This document shows positions 26,798 through 35,871 of a DNA stretch of 64,000 nt, piece after piece (position 1 is the first letter of the stretch; the number at the start of each line of letters is the position of its first letter). The translations under genes were made by a program, and so were the position numbers. The notes under the pieces were generated by a model, which was not told the DNA's origin, ran no database searches, and was given only the letters and a program-made list of their open reading frames with translations. Source of the stretch: Candidatus Binatia bacterium. GTDB lineage: Bacteria > Vulcanimicrobiota > Vulcanimicrobiia > Vulcanimicrobiales > Vulcanimicrobiaceae. The stretch spans positions 248,001-312,000 of the forward strand of contig DATKHY010000003.1 in NCBI GenBank assembly GCA_035544215.1, in the 5' to 3' direction.

Positions 26798-27772
26798 TTA
26801 GAAGTACTGCCCGTTGCTTAATGCAACACCTTGGCTGCTGCCGAAGACTTCCTCAACGAGCCGCTGCTTGTAGAGTGGGTAATCGGTAACATAGACTGGG
26901 CCATTTAACGTCGAAACGAACAACCTGTTTTCTGACTCCGTGATGGCCAGTTGGACCGGAGTCTGCGGAATCGGGACCTCGAGCTGGGGTGTGCTGTTGC
27001 CTGGCAAAAACTCGTCTATCCGGCTTGCCGCCCCCGTCTCTACTGCGAGAACGATGCCCGAGTTCGCGACGATGAGCCCCTGCGGCTGATCCAACTGCAT
27101 ACCGAGCATCTTTCCCTGCGTGGAGCCTGGCGCAAACGTCTCGATGCTGCCGATTCCGCCGTTTCGGTACGCGACGTAGAGATTGCCCTTCGCGTCGAAA
27201 TCCATCCCGTCGGCTTCGGTGCCACCGGTCTGTAAAATGCGATACACGCTCGTCGTACCATGGCGATATTCGATCACGCCGCCGCTGTCCGCGTTGCTCA
27301 CGAAGAGGTTGCCCTTGGCGTCGACGATCGGGTAGAGCGGGCGGCTCAACTCTTGAGAGTAGGTGGCGAACGGAGTGACGGACCCGCGGCGGTAGGCGGT
27401 GACCGTGTTCGCCATCCAATTTGCGACGTAGAGATTTCCGTGCCGATCGACGTAGAGGCCATAGGGAGAGCCGGCACCGTCGGTGATACGTCCGATCGGG
27501 GGCGAGTTGCGCTCCTCGCGGAAGATGAGGACCTCACTCCCCGCCGCGACGTAGATCAGGTTGCTTCTTTTCTTTACCTCGGGGGAAAGCCAACCGCGCG
27601 CTCGCGGCAGGTGTGGCGCGATCGCCGCCGGAGAGACCACGACGTCCGGCGATCGCAGCGGCGTGTTTGCGCCGTTTGCGCAGGCGGCGAGCAGCGCGGA
27701 GAGCGCGAGCGCGCCGAGCCCGGCGGCTACGCTCGCGTTCAGCGCGCAGCGGCTGAAACTTGTAACGATCAC
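26798..27772 (-). CDS. Beta-propeller (NHL/SMP-30-like) lipoprotein, subgroup 2
   Basis: 324 residues from GTG 27772 behind GAGGAG. Lipobox LLAACANG (Cys about residue 31). Propeller units include GSPYGLYVDRHGNLYVANWM, NTVTAYRRGSVTPFATY and GMDFDAKGNLYVAYRNGGIG. It is a tandem neighbour of 25747 on the same strand and clearly related. It follows the phosphoesterase gene by 27 bases, so the three may form one transcript. Confidence 0.85.
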   Translation of the reverse strand: MIVTSFSRCALNASVAAGLGALALSALLAACANGANTPLRSPDVVVSPAAIAPHLPRARGWLSPEVKKRSNLIYVAAGSEVLIFREERNSPPIGRITDGAGSPYGLYVDRHGNLYVANWMANTVTAYRRGSVTPFATYSQELSRPLYPIVDAKGNLFVSNADSGGVIEYRHGTTSVYRILQTGGTEADGMDFDAKGNLYVAYRNGGIGSIETFAPGSTQGKMLGMQLDQPQGLIVANSGIVLAVETGAASRIDEFLPGNSTPQLEVPIPQTPVQLAITESENRLFVSTLNGPVYVTDYPLYKQRLVEEVFGSSQGVALSNGQYF

Positions 27773-27799
27773 GACGTTGCTCCTCGGTTCCTGTTTAGT

Positions 27800-29161
27800 C
27801 TATTCGTAATCGGGGGCGAAGTAGTCGTCGGGCAGCGGTCGCATGAAGAACTTCGGTGGGAGCGGCGCCTTGATCTCGACGAAGCGCCGCGGCCGCTGGG
27901 AGAAGTCGAAGCAGTCGCCGGCCGGCGAAGTCGCCCGGCGGTCGGCCTCCGCCAGGTTATCGAGGCCCCATAGATCCTCTGCGAAGCGTAACACGCTGGC
28001 CGTCTCGTATTGCACGTGCGAGACGAAATTTTTCTTCGCGTAGGGAGAGATGACCAGTAGCGGAACGCGAAAGCCGAGGCTGTCACGGCCCAGGTACGGA
28101 GGCTTGACGTGGTCGTACAGGCCGCCCCAGTCGTCCCATTGGACGAAGATCGCCGTCGAGTCCCAGAACTTGCTCTTCCCGACCGTGTTGACGAGCGCGG
28201 CCACCCACGACGGCCCGTACCCTCCGGGGCAGTTGACGTGATCCGAATCGTCGCAGACCGGGGTGACCCACGTGAAGGCCGCGAGTTTGCCCGCGCGCAC
28301 CGCCGTGATGAACTTCCAATTCGGCGAGACGACGTCTTTCTTCCAATCGGGTCCGTAGTAAATGTGGCGGACGGCCTGATAGCTCGACCACGTCCCGCCG
28401 GTACCGCTCGAACGGCTGCCGTACTCGCTCGCGTAGAAGCGCCACGGGAGCTTGGCCTTGTCCAGTTCGTCGCCCAGCGTCTGATAGTCGAAGCACACCC
28501 GTTCGTACTTGCCCGCCGTGCGGTGTAGATCGATCGTCGGAACGGTATCGCTGGGGCCGCCCCGACAGCCCCACCAGCTCAACGGAAGGTTGACGGCCCA
28601 CGCGGCCTGCGCCGCGATGATGTATTGATGCGCGACGAAGCTCTCGTCGAGCTGCGACTGAAACATCCGGTCGGCCAACACCCATTCGTGGGCCATGTCG
28701 AAGTACGGTTTCGACTCCTCATGCGGCACGTAGGCGTATTCCGGATATTTGGGTGGGCCGCCGTAGCCGTACTCCTTATTGAAGCCGTTCATGCGGCAGT
28801 CAGTCCCCGGAATGCTCCCCGTGCCGTTGCAATCCGTGAACATCGCGTAATCGGAGTGGTCGAGCTGATATTGCTTCGCTAGACTCCACGGCACGAGCTT
28901 GACCTCCTGGCCGCGCGAGTTCCGGCCATACGCGCGTGTGTCGGCGCCCGGATAGTCCTGGAACAGATTATCGAAGCTGCGGTTCTCCTGCACGATGTAG
29001 ACGATGTGCTGGATTTTGCCCGCACCGGTCGAGTCGAGAGCCTGCAGCGGTGAGCCGTTTTGCATGTACGGCAGGGGTGATCGCGCGCCCAGCGAGCAGC
29101 CCGCCAGAACGATGCCGGCGCAGAGGCGCAACGCAAGGCGCGAGAAGGGCGGGATGCTCAT
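27800..29161 (-). CDS. Phospholipase C/acid phosphatase-family phosphoesterase lipoprotein
   Basis: 453 residues from ATG 29161 (the frame is open upstream, but the signal peptide starts here). Lipobox VLAGCSLG (Cys about residue 21). Family signature KIQHIVYIVQENRSFDNLFQ, metal-binding block VQWDDWGGLYDHVKPPY and FRVPLLVISPYAKK. It is a paralogue of the enzyme at 17521 and probably cleaves extracellular phosphate esters. The propeller gene at 29203 diverges from it with a 41-base gap. Confidence 0.9.
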   Translation of the reverse strand: MSIPPFSRLALRLCAGIVLAGCSLGARSPLPYMQNGSPLQALDSTGAGKIQHIVYIVQENRSFDNLFQDYPGADTRAYGRNSRGQEVKLVPWSLAKQYQLDHSDYAMFTDCNGTGSIPGTDCRMNGFNKEYGYGGPPKYPEYAYVPHEESKPYFDMAHEWVLADRMFQSQLDESFVAHQYIIAAQAAWAVNLPLSWWGCRGGPSDTVPTIDLHRTAGKYERVCFDYQTLGDELDKAKLPWRFYASEYGSRSSGTGGTWSSYQAVRHIYYGPDWKKDVVSPNWKFITAVRAGKLAAFTWVTPVCDDSDHVNCPGGYGPSWVAALVNTVGKSKFWDSTAIFVQWDDWGGLYDHVKPPYLGRDSLGFRVPLLVISPYAKKNFVSHVQYETASVLRFAEDLWGLDNLAEADRRATSPAGDCFDFSQRPRRFVEIKAPLPPKFFMRPLPDDYFAPDYE

Positions 29162-29202
29162 CGCCGGAAGAAGATTCAGTACGGCGGTCGAATCGGTCCT
29201 CC

Positions 29203-30159
29203 GTGAAACGAGCGGCAATTGTCTGGGTGGCCGCAGCATTGCTGGCGGCCTGCAGTCCGGCACAGGATGCCATGCAGCCGACCGGAGCCTTCGGCGCATC
29301 GTTCAACGCCCGCGGGCAGTCGCGGATGCTGCCGGAAGCGCGCAGCGAGAATCTGCTCTACATCGGTGACGCCGGCAGCGGCGGCGTCTTGGTCTACTCG
29401 TACTTACCGGCGCTGAAGTTCGTAGGAATTCTCAGCGAGCCGCCCGCACCGGGCGGTGAGTGCGTGGACTCGGCGCAGGACGTGTTCATCACGGATGCGT
29501 CCCCGTTCTCGCATGTGACGTATGAGTACGCCCACGGCGGCACGAGTCCGATCGCGATATTCGCCGATCCGGGCGGATCGCCCAGCGCCTGCTCAATCGA
29601 TCCGACAACCGGAGATCTCGCGGTCGCTAGCGTTCGCAGCAACGGCACGACGCACGGGAAGCTCGCGGTCTATAAAGGCGCCCGAGGGACGCCCAAGCTG
29701 TACGCCGACACTTCGTTTAGCGATATGATGTTCTGCGGCTACGACGATGCGGGCAATCTCTTCGTCGATGGCATCGGGCCCGGTTCCGCGTTCCTCATAG
29801 CCGAGCTGCCCAAGGGCGGCAAGGCGCTGACCGAAGTCACGCTGGATCATTCGATCCTGTTTCCGGGCGGCGTGCAGTGGGACGGCAAGGATCTCGCCGT
29901 GGGCGACGACCGTTCTTCTTACATCTATCGATTCGCGGTGAGCGGCTACAAGGGGAAGAGGGTCGGAGCAACGCGCCTGCGGGTCTGGCCGGGGCTTCAT
30001 CAGTTCTTCATCGACGACGGCGTCCTCATCGATCCGACGTATCTGCCGAGCCGCGGCGCCGTCGCGCTCTACGACTATCCGGCCGGCGGCAAGCCGACGC
30101 GGACGGTCACCGGCGTCAGCACTCCCGCCGGCGCCGTCGTTAGTCTCGCCGGAAAATAA
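29203..30159 (+). CDS. Beta-propeller (NHL-like) lipoprotein, subgroup 1
   Basis: 318 residues from GTG 29203. Lipobox LLAACSPA (Cys about residue 17). Sequence phrases NLLYIGDAGSGGVLVYSYLP, CSIDPTTGDLAVASV, FCGYDDAGNLFVDGIGPG and VQWDGKDLAVGDDRSSYIYR match the proteins at 16567, 38675 and 40895. It is divergent from the phosphoesterase and convergent with the DUF2252 gene, whose stop codon directly abuts its own. Confidence 0.85.
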   Translation: MKRAAIVWVAAALLAACSPAQDAMQPTGAFGASFNARGQSRMLPEARSENLLYIGDAGSGGVLVYSYLPALKFVGILSEPPAPGGECVDSAQDVFITDASPFSHVTYEYAHGGTSPIAIFADPGGSPSACSIDPTTGDLAVASVRSNGTTHGKLAVYKGARGTPKLYADTSFSDMMFCGYDDAGNLFVDGIGPGSAFLIAELPKGGKALTEVTLDHSILFPGGVQWDGKDLAVGDDRSSYIYRFAVSGYKGKRVGATRLRVWPGLHQFFIDDGVLIDPTYLPSRGAVALYDYPAGGKPTRTVTGVSTPAGAVVSLAGK

Positions 30160-31581
30160 TTACGGGAGAAAGTCGACGTCCTTGAAATCGCCTGTTTCGA
30201 CCGTGAAGCGTCCGGATCGAATCGCGGCCTGGAACTCGGCGAAGTCTCGTTCGACCTGATCGGCATAGGAGGCCGCGTATCGCGCGATGGCGCGATCGAA
30301 GCGATCCGCGCGGCCTAAGTAGCCGGCGATCGTCGCGGCGTCGCCCGCCTTGGCGTGCGCTCGGGCTAAAGCCCAGCCGCAGACGGCGCCGTAGTCGATC
30401 AGTGTGCGCGGCCGAAACGCGTCGACGTCGACGGATACCTTCATGTCGCGCAGCTGACGGACGTAGTAGTCTTGCGATCCCGAAACCTCGGCCCAGCCCA
30501 AAAAGATGTCGCTGGCGGCCTGCATGAGGCGCTGCCCGGTCACGACGCGCTCGCCCTGGTGTGCGAAGAGAGGCGGGCCGCCGGGCGGCTCGACCACCGA
30601 AGAGCGCGCTTCTTTGATCTGGAGGAAGAGCGGGTCGGTCTCGTCGGCGAGGAACAGCGCCACCGCGCAGCGCGTGCCCACACTTCCGACGCCGACCACC
30701 TTCACGGCGATGTCTTGGAAGGTGTAGTGCTCGAACAGGCGCTGCCGGTCGGCGATGAGCGTCCGGCGATAGCGCTCGAAGAACGCGCGGACCATCGCGT
30801 CCCACTCGTCGACGTACTGATGAAAGTGATACACCAGCGGCGGCTCGTCCAGGATTGTCGCGTGACCGTCGGCGATCGCCGTGAGCTTCGGAAAGATGCG
30901 TTCGGACGTGCGGCTCTGGGCGTAGCGTTCGGCACTCTCGAGGGTGCCGAGCACGTCGGCGTTCCTTCGAAAGAAGGCGCTCAGGTCGTCGAATCCGATC
31001 CGCGCGTACCAGACGTCGAGCGGGGAGAGCTGCGTATATCCAAAAAGCTTCTCGCGGTACGAGGCAACCGCGCCGCGGACCGCATCGCGGGCGATGTCCT
31101 GCGGGAAGCCGCGGTCTCGGCTGGCCAGAACGAGGCTGACCGCGAGGCGCTTGACGTCCCATTCCCACGGGCCGGGATACGTTTCGTCGAAGTCGTTGAT
31201 GTCGAAGATCAGGTTCCGCTCGGGCGTGGCGAAGCCGCCGAAATTCATGATGTGACAGTCGCCGCACAGCTGAACCTTTACGCCGGTCGACGGCGAGGTG
31301 AGGAGGTCACGCGCCTGAACGATAGCGCAACCGCGGAAGAACGCGAACGGCGAACGCGCCATCCGGCCATAGCGTACGGGCACGAGCCCTGGGACACGGC
31401 CCGCGTTCGACTCTTCGATCAGCGCGAGTGCGTCGACCGAATCGGCTCGATGCCACGTGGCCTGGCGAGAGCGTGGACACGAGGTCCGGATCGCCCGGCC
31501 CGCCGCGAGGCGCTGCGCGCGCGTGGTCGGCATGCGCGCCGCTTTCGCCGACCGGCTCGCGGGCTCATCGTCGAGCCGCAA
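30160..31581 (-). CDS. DUF2252 family protein
   Basis: 473 residues (457 if ATG 31533 is used). Family marks: RLAAGRAIRTSCPRSRQATW, SPFAFFRGCAIVQARDLL, LCGDCHIMNFGGFATPER and FDINDFDETYPGPWEWDVKR, then VVGVGSVGTRCAVALFLADE. The HxxNFG and DxND arrangement recalls the aminoglycoside-phosphotransferase/kinase-like fold, so an ATP-dependent phosphotransfer role is possible but unproven. Cytoplasmic, no signal peptide. Confidence 0.88.
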   Translation of the reverse strand: MRLDDEPASRSAKAARMPTTRAQRLAAGRAIRTSCPRSRQATWHRADSVDALALIEESNAGRVPGLVPVRYGRMARSPFAFFRGCAIVQARDLLTSPSTGVKVQLCGDCHIMNFGGFATPERNLIFDINDFDETYPGPWEWDVKRLAVSLVLASRDRGFPQDIARDAVRGAVASYREKLFGYTQLSPLDVWYARIGFDDLSAFFRRNADVLGTLESAERYAQSRTSERIFPKLTAIADGHATILDEPPLVYHFHQYVDEWDAMVRAFFERYRRTLIADRQRLFEHYTFQDIAVKVVGVGSVGTRCAVALFLADETDPLFLQIKEARSSVVEPPGGPPLFAHQGERVVTGQRLMQAASDIFLGWAEVSGSQDYYVRQLRDMKVSVDVDAFRPRTLIDYGAVCGWALARAHAKAGDAATIAGYLGRADRFDRAIARYAASYADQVERDFAEFQAAIRSGRFTVETGDFKDVDFLP

Positions 31582-31707
31582 CTGCTATTCCGCGATACGT
31601 GCGAAGGCTCCATCGGAGTCAGCGAGTAAAGACGGGCTACGCGCCGCTTAGCGGGCACCGTAAGACGGAGAAGGCTAACGGCGCGGTCGTGAACGGAGGA
31701 GGCTGTC

Positions 31708-32448
31708 GTGTTTCAGGGTCGAGTGGCTTTGGTGACTGGCGGTACGCGAGGAATCGGCGCGGCCATCACGGAGATGCTGGCCGCCAGCGGCGCGGCGGTC
31801 GCCGCCGGCTACAATCGCGGAAAGGAAAGCGCCGAGAAGTTCGCGCAGCAAATGACCGGCAAAGGCGCGCAGGTGTCGATACATCAGGGGCGGGTCGACG
31901 ACGCCGACGACTGCAACCGCGTCGCGAAAGAAGTGCTCGATCGCTTCGGGCGCATCGACTACCTCGTGAACAACGCGGGCATCACGGTCGACAAGACGGT
32001 GCGGAAGATGACGGTCGACGACTGGCATCAGGTGCTCAACGTCAATCTCTCTGGCGCGTTTCAAATGACTAAGGCGGTGCTGGAACACATGATCGAGCGC
32101 GGCTCCGGCCGGATCGTGAACATCAGCTCGGTGATCGGCGAGACGGGCAACATCGGCCAGGCGAACTACGCGGCGTCGAAGGCCGGTCTATTCGGATTCA
32201 CCAAGAGCTTGGCGCTTGAGATGGCGCAGCGCGGGATCACGGTGAACTGCGTCGCACCGGGATTCATCGAGACCGAGATGGTAGCCGCGATCCCCGAGGC
32301 CGCGCTCTCCAAGGTCGTCGGAAAGATTCCGCAGCGCCGTTTGGGGCGCCCGGAAGAAGTGGCCCGCGTCGTCCGGTTCCTGCTCGAAGACGAGTCGAAC
32401 TACATCACCGGCGCGGTCTACTCGATCAACGGCGGCCTGGACATGTAG
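31708..32448 (+). CDS. phaB: SDR-family acetoacetyl-CoA reductase/3-oxoacyl-ACP reductase
   Basis: 246 residues from GTG 31708 behind GGAGG. NAD(P)-binding TGGTRGIG (residues 10-17), NNAG motif, catalytic Ser in NISSVIGE and the YAASK motif (Tyr/Lys), ending ITGAVYSINGGLDM. It is placed as PhaB because phaC, a regulator and a phasin follow. PhaB reduces acetoacetyl-CoA to the PHA monomer. FabG function cannot be excluded by sequence. Confidence 0.85.
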   Translation: MFQGRVALVTGGTRGIGAAITEMLAASGAAVAAGYNRGKESAEKFAQQMTGKGAQVSIHQGRVDDADDCNRVAKEVLDRFGRIDYLVNNAGITVDKTVRKMTVDDWHQVLNVNLSGAFQMTKAVLEHMIERGSGRIVNISSVIGETGNIGQANYAASKAGLFGFTKSLALEMAQRGITVNCVAPGFIETEMVAAIPEAALSKVVGKIPQRRLGRPEEVARVVRFLLEDESNYITGAVYSINGGLDM

Positions 32449-32499
32449 GGCGCGAGTGGGGCACAAGGGAGAGGGCGGACCGCTGGGTAAATCTAGCGC

Positions 32500-33255
32500 G
32501 TGAATAGTTTATCTCTCAAAGGACGCGTCGGCATCGTGACGGGGGGCTCGCGCGGCATCGGCGGCGCGGTCAGCACGGTGCTGGCTGAGGACGGCGCGAG
32601 CGTCGCGGTGCTGGGCCTTCCCGAAGACGAAGCCAGGACGCAACGCCTCGCCGCGCACCTCAACGGAGCCGCCGCGCGGCTCGAATTCCACGAGACCGAC
32701 GTCAGTGTTTACGACCGCTGCCGCGAGGCGGTCGCCGCCGTGCTCGCGAGGCACGGACGCATCGATTATCTCGTCAACAACGCGGGGATTACCCGCGATC
32801 ACACCGTCCGCAAGATGACGGTCGACGAATGGGAAGCGGTCCTGCAAGTGAATCTTTCGGGGCCGTTTTTTATGATCAAGGCCGTGCTTGACGCGATGCT
32901 CGAGCGCGGCTTCGGGCGGATCGTCAACATCAGCTCCGTCGTGGGCGAGAGCGGCAACTTCGGCCAGGCGAACTACGCGGCGGCCAAGGCCGGCCTGATC
33001 GGCCTCACCAAGACGGTCGCCCTCGAGGTTGCCAAGAAGGGCATCACCGTCAACGCGGTCGCTCCGGGCTTCATCGACACCGACATGACCAAGGCGATGC
33101 CGTCCGAGGCGATCGAGAATGCGATCGCGCAGACGCCCAAGCGCCGTCTCGGCCAACCCGAGGAGGTCGCCCGGCTGGTGCGCTTTCTGCTCGACGAGAA
33201 GGCAGGCTACATCACGGGCGCCGTCTACAACATCAACGGCGGCTGGTACATGTAA
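32500..33255 (+). CDS. phaB: Second SDR-family acetoacetyl-CoA reductase
   Basis: 251 residues from GTG 32500. GGSRGIGG nucleotide site, VNNAGITRDHTVRKMTVDEW, NISSVVGESGNFGQANYAAA and ITGAVYNINGGWYM. It is closely similar to the gene just upstream, so it probably arose by tandem duplication with later divergence (for example in residues 35-60). phaC begins immediately after the stop codon without a gap, so the two are translationally linked. Confidence 0.87.
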   Translation: MNSLSLKGRVGIVTGGSRGIGGAVSTVLAEDGASVAVLGLPEDEARTQRLAAHLNGAAARLEFHETDVSVYDRCREAVAAVLARHGRIDYLVNNAGITRDHTVRKMTVDEWEAVLQVNLSGPFFMIKAVLDAMLERGFGRIVNISSVVGESGNFGQANYAAAKAGLIGLTKTVALEVAKKGITVNAVAPGFIDTDMTKAMPSEAIENAIAQTPKRRLGQPEEVARLVRFLLDEKAGYITGAVYNINGGWYM

Positions 33256-34992
33256 GTGAACATCGCACCGGAAGAACTCCGTTACGGCATCGACGTCACC
33301 GGCCTGGATCCGGCGTCGCTGAGCGACGCCTTGCGCGCCGTGGTCACCGACGTGATGATGGATCCCTTGCGGATGGGGACGTGGCTCACCGGCCTTGCGC
33401 TCGCGGAGCAGAACGTCGCGATGAACATGCTGCGCCGCTTGGGTGGACAGCCCGACGACGCGAGCGCATCCGCTCCGATAGACAAGCGCTTCGCCGAACC
33501 CGAATGGCGCGACAACCCACTCTTAGCCGGCCTCGTCGAAGATTATCAGGCGCGCACGAAGGCGGCGCTGCAGCTCGTCGACGCGACACGCCTGCCCGAG
33601 GCGACGCGGCGCAAGGCGCGCTTCGCGATGCAGCTCATGTGCGACGCTTTCGCGCCGAGCAACGTGCCGTGGCTCAATCCGGGCGTCGTCAAAGAGGCGA
33701 CCGAGTCGGGCGGCCTCAGCCTCGTTAGGGGACTGCAAAACTTCCTCGATGACGTCGCCAACAACGGCGGATATCCGCGCCAGGTGGACCGCTCGGGCTT
33801 CGAGCTGGGCGTCAACATCGGCGCGACGCCCGGGCGAGTCGTGTTCCGCAACGCGCTCATCGAGCTGATCGCCTACGAGCCGCAGACGCCGCAGGTGCAC
33901 GAGCTTCCTCTGCTGTGCAGCCCGCCGTGGATCAACAAGTTCTACATCATGGACTTAGCGCCGGGGCGGTCGTTTGTCGAGTGGGCCGTTCAGCACGGCC
34001 ACCAGACGTTCATGATCTCGTACCGCAATCCGGACGAGGCCATGGCACGGTACACGATGGACGATTACCTGCGCGAGGGTGTGCTCCCCGCGCTCGACGT
34101 CGTCCAGGAGATCACGGGTGCCCCGCGCGTGAACGTCGCGGCGCTGTGCCTGGGCGGTACGCTGGCGCTGATCGCGTTAGCGTACCTCGCAGCACACGGG
34201 CAGGGCGACCGGATCGCATCTGCGACACTGACCAACACGCTCGTCGACTTCAGCATCCCGGGCGACCTGGGCGTCTTCACCGACGAAGAGACGATCGCGC
34301 GGCTCGAGCAGCGCATGCGCGAGCGCGGATATCTCGACCCCGCCGAGATGGCGCGCACGTTCGACTGGATGCGCTCGAGCGATCTGATCTGGAGCTACGT
34401 CGTCAACAATTGGTTCAAGGGCAAGCAGCCGCCGGCGTTCGACATCTTGGCATGGAACAACGACCCGACGCGCATGCCGGTCGCCATGCACTCGCAATAC
34501 CTGCGGGCGTGCTACCTTCATAACGCGATCGTGAAGCCCAACGCGTTCTCGATCGACGAAACGCCGATCGATCTCGGAAAAATTCTGACGCCGCTCTACG
34601 TGCTGGGAGCCGAGAACGACCACATCGCGCCGTGGCGCGCGACCTACCTGACGACGCAACACGTCGGCGGCGAGTCGAAGTACGTGCTCACCAACTCCGG
34701 GCACATCGCGGGAATCGTCAATCCGCCCGGCGGCAAGAAGACGTGGCACTATACGAAGCCGCGCGCGCCGCGGGGAGAGAGCGCCGACGAGTGGCTGGAG
34801 ACCGCCGACCGTCACAACGGATCGTGGTGGATCGACTGGGCCGAGTGGGCCGAGGCCCACGGCGGACGGCTGCGGGCGCCGTACCCGCTGCCGCAGGGCG
34901 AGCCCGCACCGGGCCGCTACGTGCGCAATGAGTCCGGAGAGCCGTTCGATAGTGCTTGCGCGCAGGGGAGTCGAAGCATAGCTCGGTCATGA
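33256..34992 (+). CDS. phaC: Poly(3-hydroxyalkanoate) synthase
   Basis: 578 residues, the class I length. Polymerises hydroxyacyl-CoA into storage polyester on granules. The lipase-like box LCLGGT holds the catalytic Cys at about residue 298. The Asp is in GAENDHIAPW (about 455) and the His in NSGHIAGIVNPPG (about 483). The start is GTG 33256 directly after phaB. The regulator gene starts inside its stop (ATGA). No phaA thiolase is in the window, so acetoacetyl-CoA must come from elsewhere. Confidence 0.94.
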   Translation: MNIAPEELRYGIDVTGLDPASLSDALRAVVTDVMMDPLRMGTWLTGLALAEQNVAMNMLRRLGGQPDDASASAPIDKRFAEPEWRDNPLLAGLVEDYQARTKAALQLVDATRLPEATRRKARFAMQLMCDAFAPSNVPWLNPGVVKEATESGGLSLVRGLQNFLDDVANNGGYPRQVDRSGFELGVNIGATPGRVVFRNALIELIAYEPQTPQVHELPLLCSPPWINKFYIMDLAPGRSFVEWAVQHGHQTFMISYRNPDEAMARYTMDDYLREGVLPALDVVQEITGAPRVNVAALCLGGTLALIALAYLAAHGQGDRIASATLTNTLVDFSIPGDLGVFTDEETIARLEQRMRERGYLDPAEMARTFDWMRSSDLIWSYVVNNWFKGKQPPAFDILAWNNDPTRMPVAMHSQYLRACYLHNAIVKPNAFSIDETPIDLGKILTPLYVLGAENDHIAPWRATYLTTQHVGGESKYVLTNSGHIAGIVNPPGGKKTWHYTKPRAPRGESADEWLETADRHNGSWWIDWAEWAEAHGGRLRAPYPLPQGEPAPGRYVRNESGEPFDSACAQGSRSIARS

Positions 34993-35360
34993 GCGACGAG
35001 GAGAAGGGCGGCACGGGCGCAGCCTGGCGCAGCCTCGGGGACTTCATCCGCAGCCAGCGAGAGCTAGCCAACCTCTCGATGCGCCAGCTCGCCGAGATCG
35101 CGAAAATCTCCAATCCGTACCTGAGCCAGGTCGAGCGGGGCCTCTACAAACCGTCGGCGGACGTGCTGAAAAACATCGCCAACGCACTGCACATGTCGGC
35201 CGAGACCATGTACGCGCAGGCCGGCCTGCTCGACGACTCGCCCGACCGGGACGAGAGCCACCATGGCGTCGAGCACGCGGTGAAGCTCGACCCGCAGCTC
35301 ACCGTCGACCAAAAAGAAACGATCATTCGGATCTACCGGAGCTTCATCGGCCGCGAGTAA
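34989..35360 (+). CDS. XRE-family helix-turn-helix regulator of the PHA locus
   Basis: 123 residues from ATG 34989, which overlaps the phaC stop. The HTH is clear: LSMRQLAEIAKISNPYLSQV followed by ERGLYKPSADVLKNIANALH. The C-terminal 50 residues are acidic (DDSPDRDESHHG) and have no known domain. Position between phaC and the phasin gene suggests that it controls PHA genes, perhaps the phasin promoter at 35397, as PhaR/PhaQ-type regulators do; this is inference. Confidence 0.85.
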   Translation: MSDEEKGGTGAAWRSLGDFIRSQRELANLSMRQLAEIAKISNPYLSQVERGLYKPSADVLKNIANALHMSAETMYAQAGLLDDSPDRDESHHGVEHAVKLDPQLTVDQKETIIRIYRSFIGRE

Positions 35361-35396
35361 GCGATGGCTCCCCTGCCAGCTGCGGGAGGCGCGGGG

Positions 35397-35426
35397 TTGA
35401 CAGGCACAGCACGTGCTTGGTATACT
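35397..35426 (+). promoter_or_regulatory. Sigma-70-type promoter of the phasin gene
   Basis: A perfect -35 box TTGACA (35397-35402), an 18-base spacer and a -10 box TATACT (35421-35426). It is one of the two closest consensus promoters seen in this window. The spacer contains the palindrome AGCACGTGCT (35408-35417), a possible operator. Transcription would start near 35433 and give a leader of about 35 bases before the phasin ATG. Confidence 0.8.
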
Positions 35427-35466
35427 TAGCACACGCACCGCAACCGAGAGGAGAAATCGTTTCACC

Positions 35467-35793
35467 ATGTCCGTCAACGTATCCGAGTACATGACCAAGT
35501 TTCAGGAAGAGGGGCTCGCCGCGATCAAGCAGACGCAAGATGCCAGCCTCAACGCCATCAAGTCGTTCCGCGAGTTCACCAAGGAGATGACCGAAAAGCC
35601 GGGCAGCATGCCCGCCCTCGAGAACATCCCGACGCCGACCCAGCTCGTCGAGCTCTCGTTCGGCTTCGCCAGCCAGCTGCTCGAGCTGCGTAAGGCCTTC
35701 ACGCTGAAGATCGCCGAGATGGTGGTCGACACCCAGAAGCAGGCCGAGGCGAACTTCAAGGCCGCGACGCCCAACCGCCCCGTCGGCAAGTAA
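35467..35793 (+). CDS. Phasin family protein (PHA granule-associated)
   Basis: 108 residues from ATG 35467 behind GAGAGGAGAA; the frame is open upstream but that part covers the promoter. Amphipathic helices (YMTKFQEEGLAAIKQTQDAS and PTQLVELSFGFASQLLELRK) and no Cys fit small phasins that coat PHA granules. It has its own promoter and terminator, so it can be expressed far more strongly than phaBC, which is usual for phasins. Confidence 0.85.
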   Translation: MSVNVSEYMTKFQEEGLAAIKQTQDASLNAIKSFREFTKEMTEKPGSMPALENIPTPTQLVELSFGFASQLLELRKAFTLKIAEMVVDTQKQAEANFKAATPNRPVGK

Positions 35794-35817
35794 ACTCGCA
35801 ACAACCTGTGGGATCCG

Positions 35818-35847
35818 GACCGCTCGCATAACGCGAGCGGTCTTTTT
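35818..35847 (+). terminator. Rho-independent terminator after the phasin gene
   Basis: A perfect 10-bp stem, GACCGCTCGC and GCGAGCGGTC, with loop ATAAC, followed by TTTTT. It ends the PHA locus 24 bases after the phasin stop. Confidence 0.92.
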
Positions 35848-35871
35848 CATGCCGCCAAGAAGCACGGCGCC

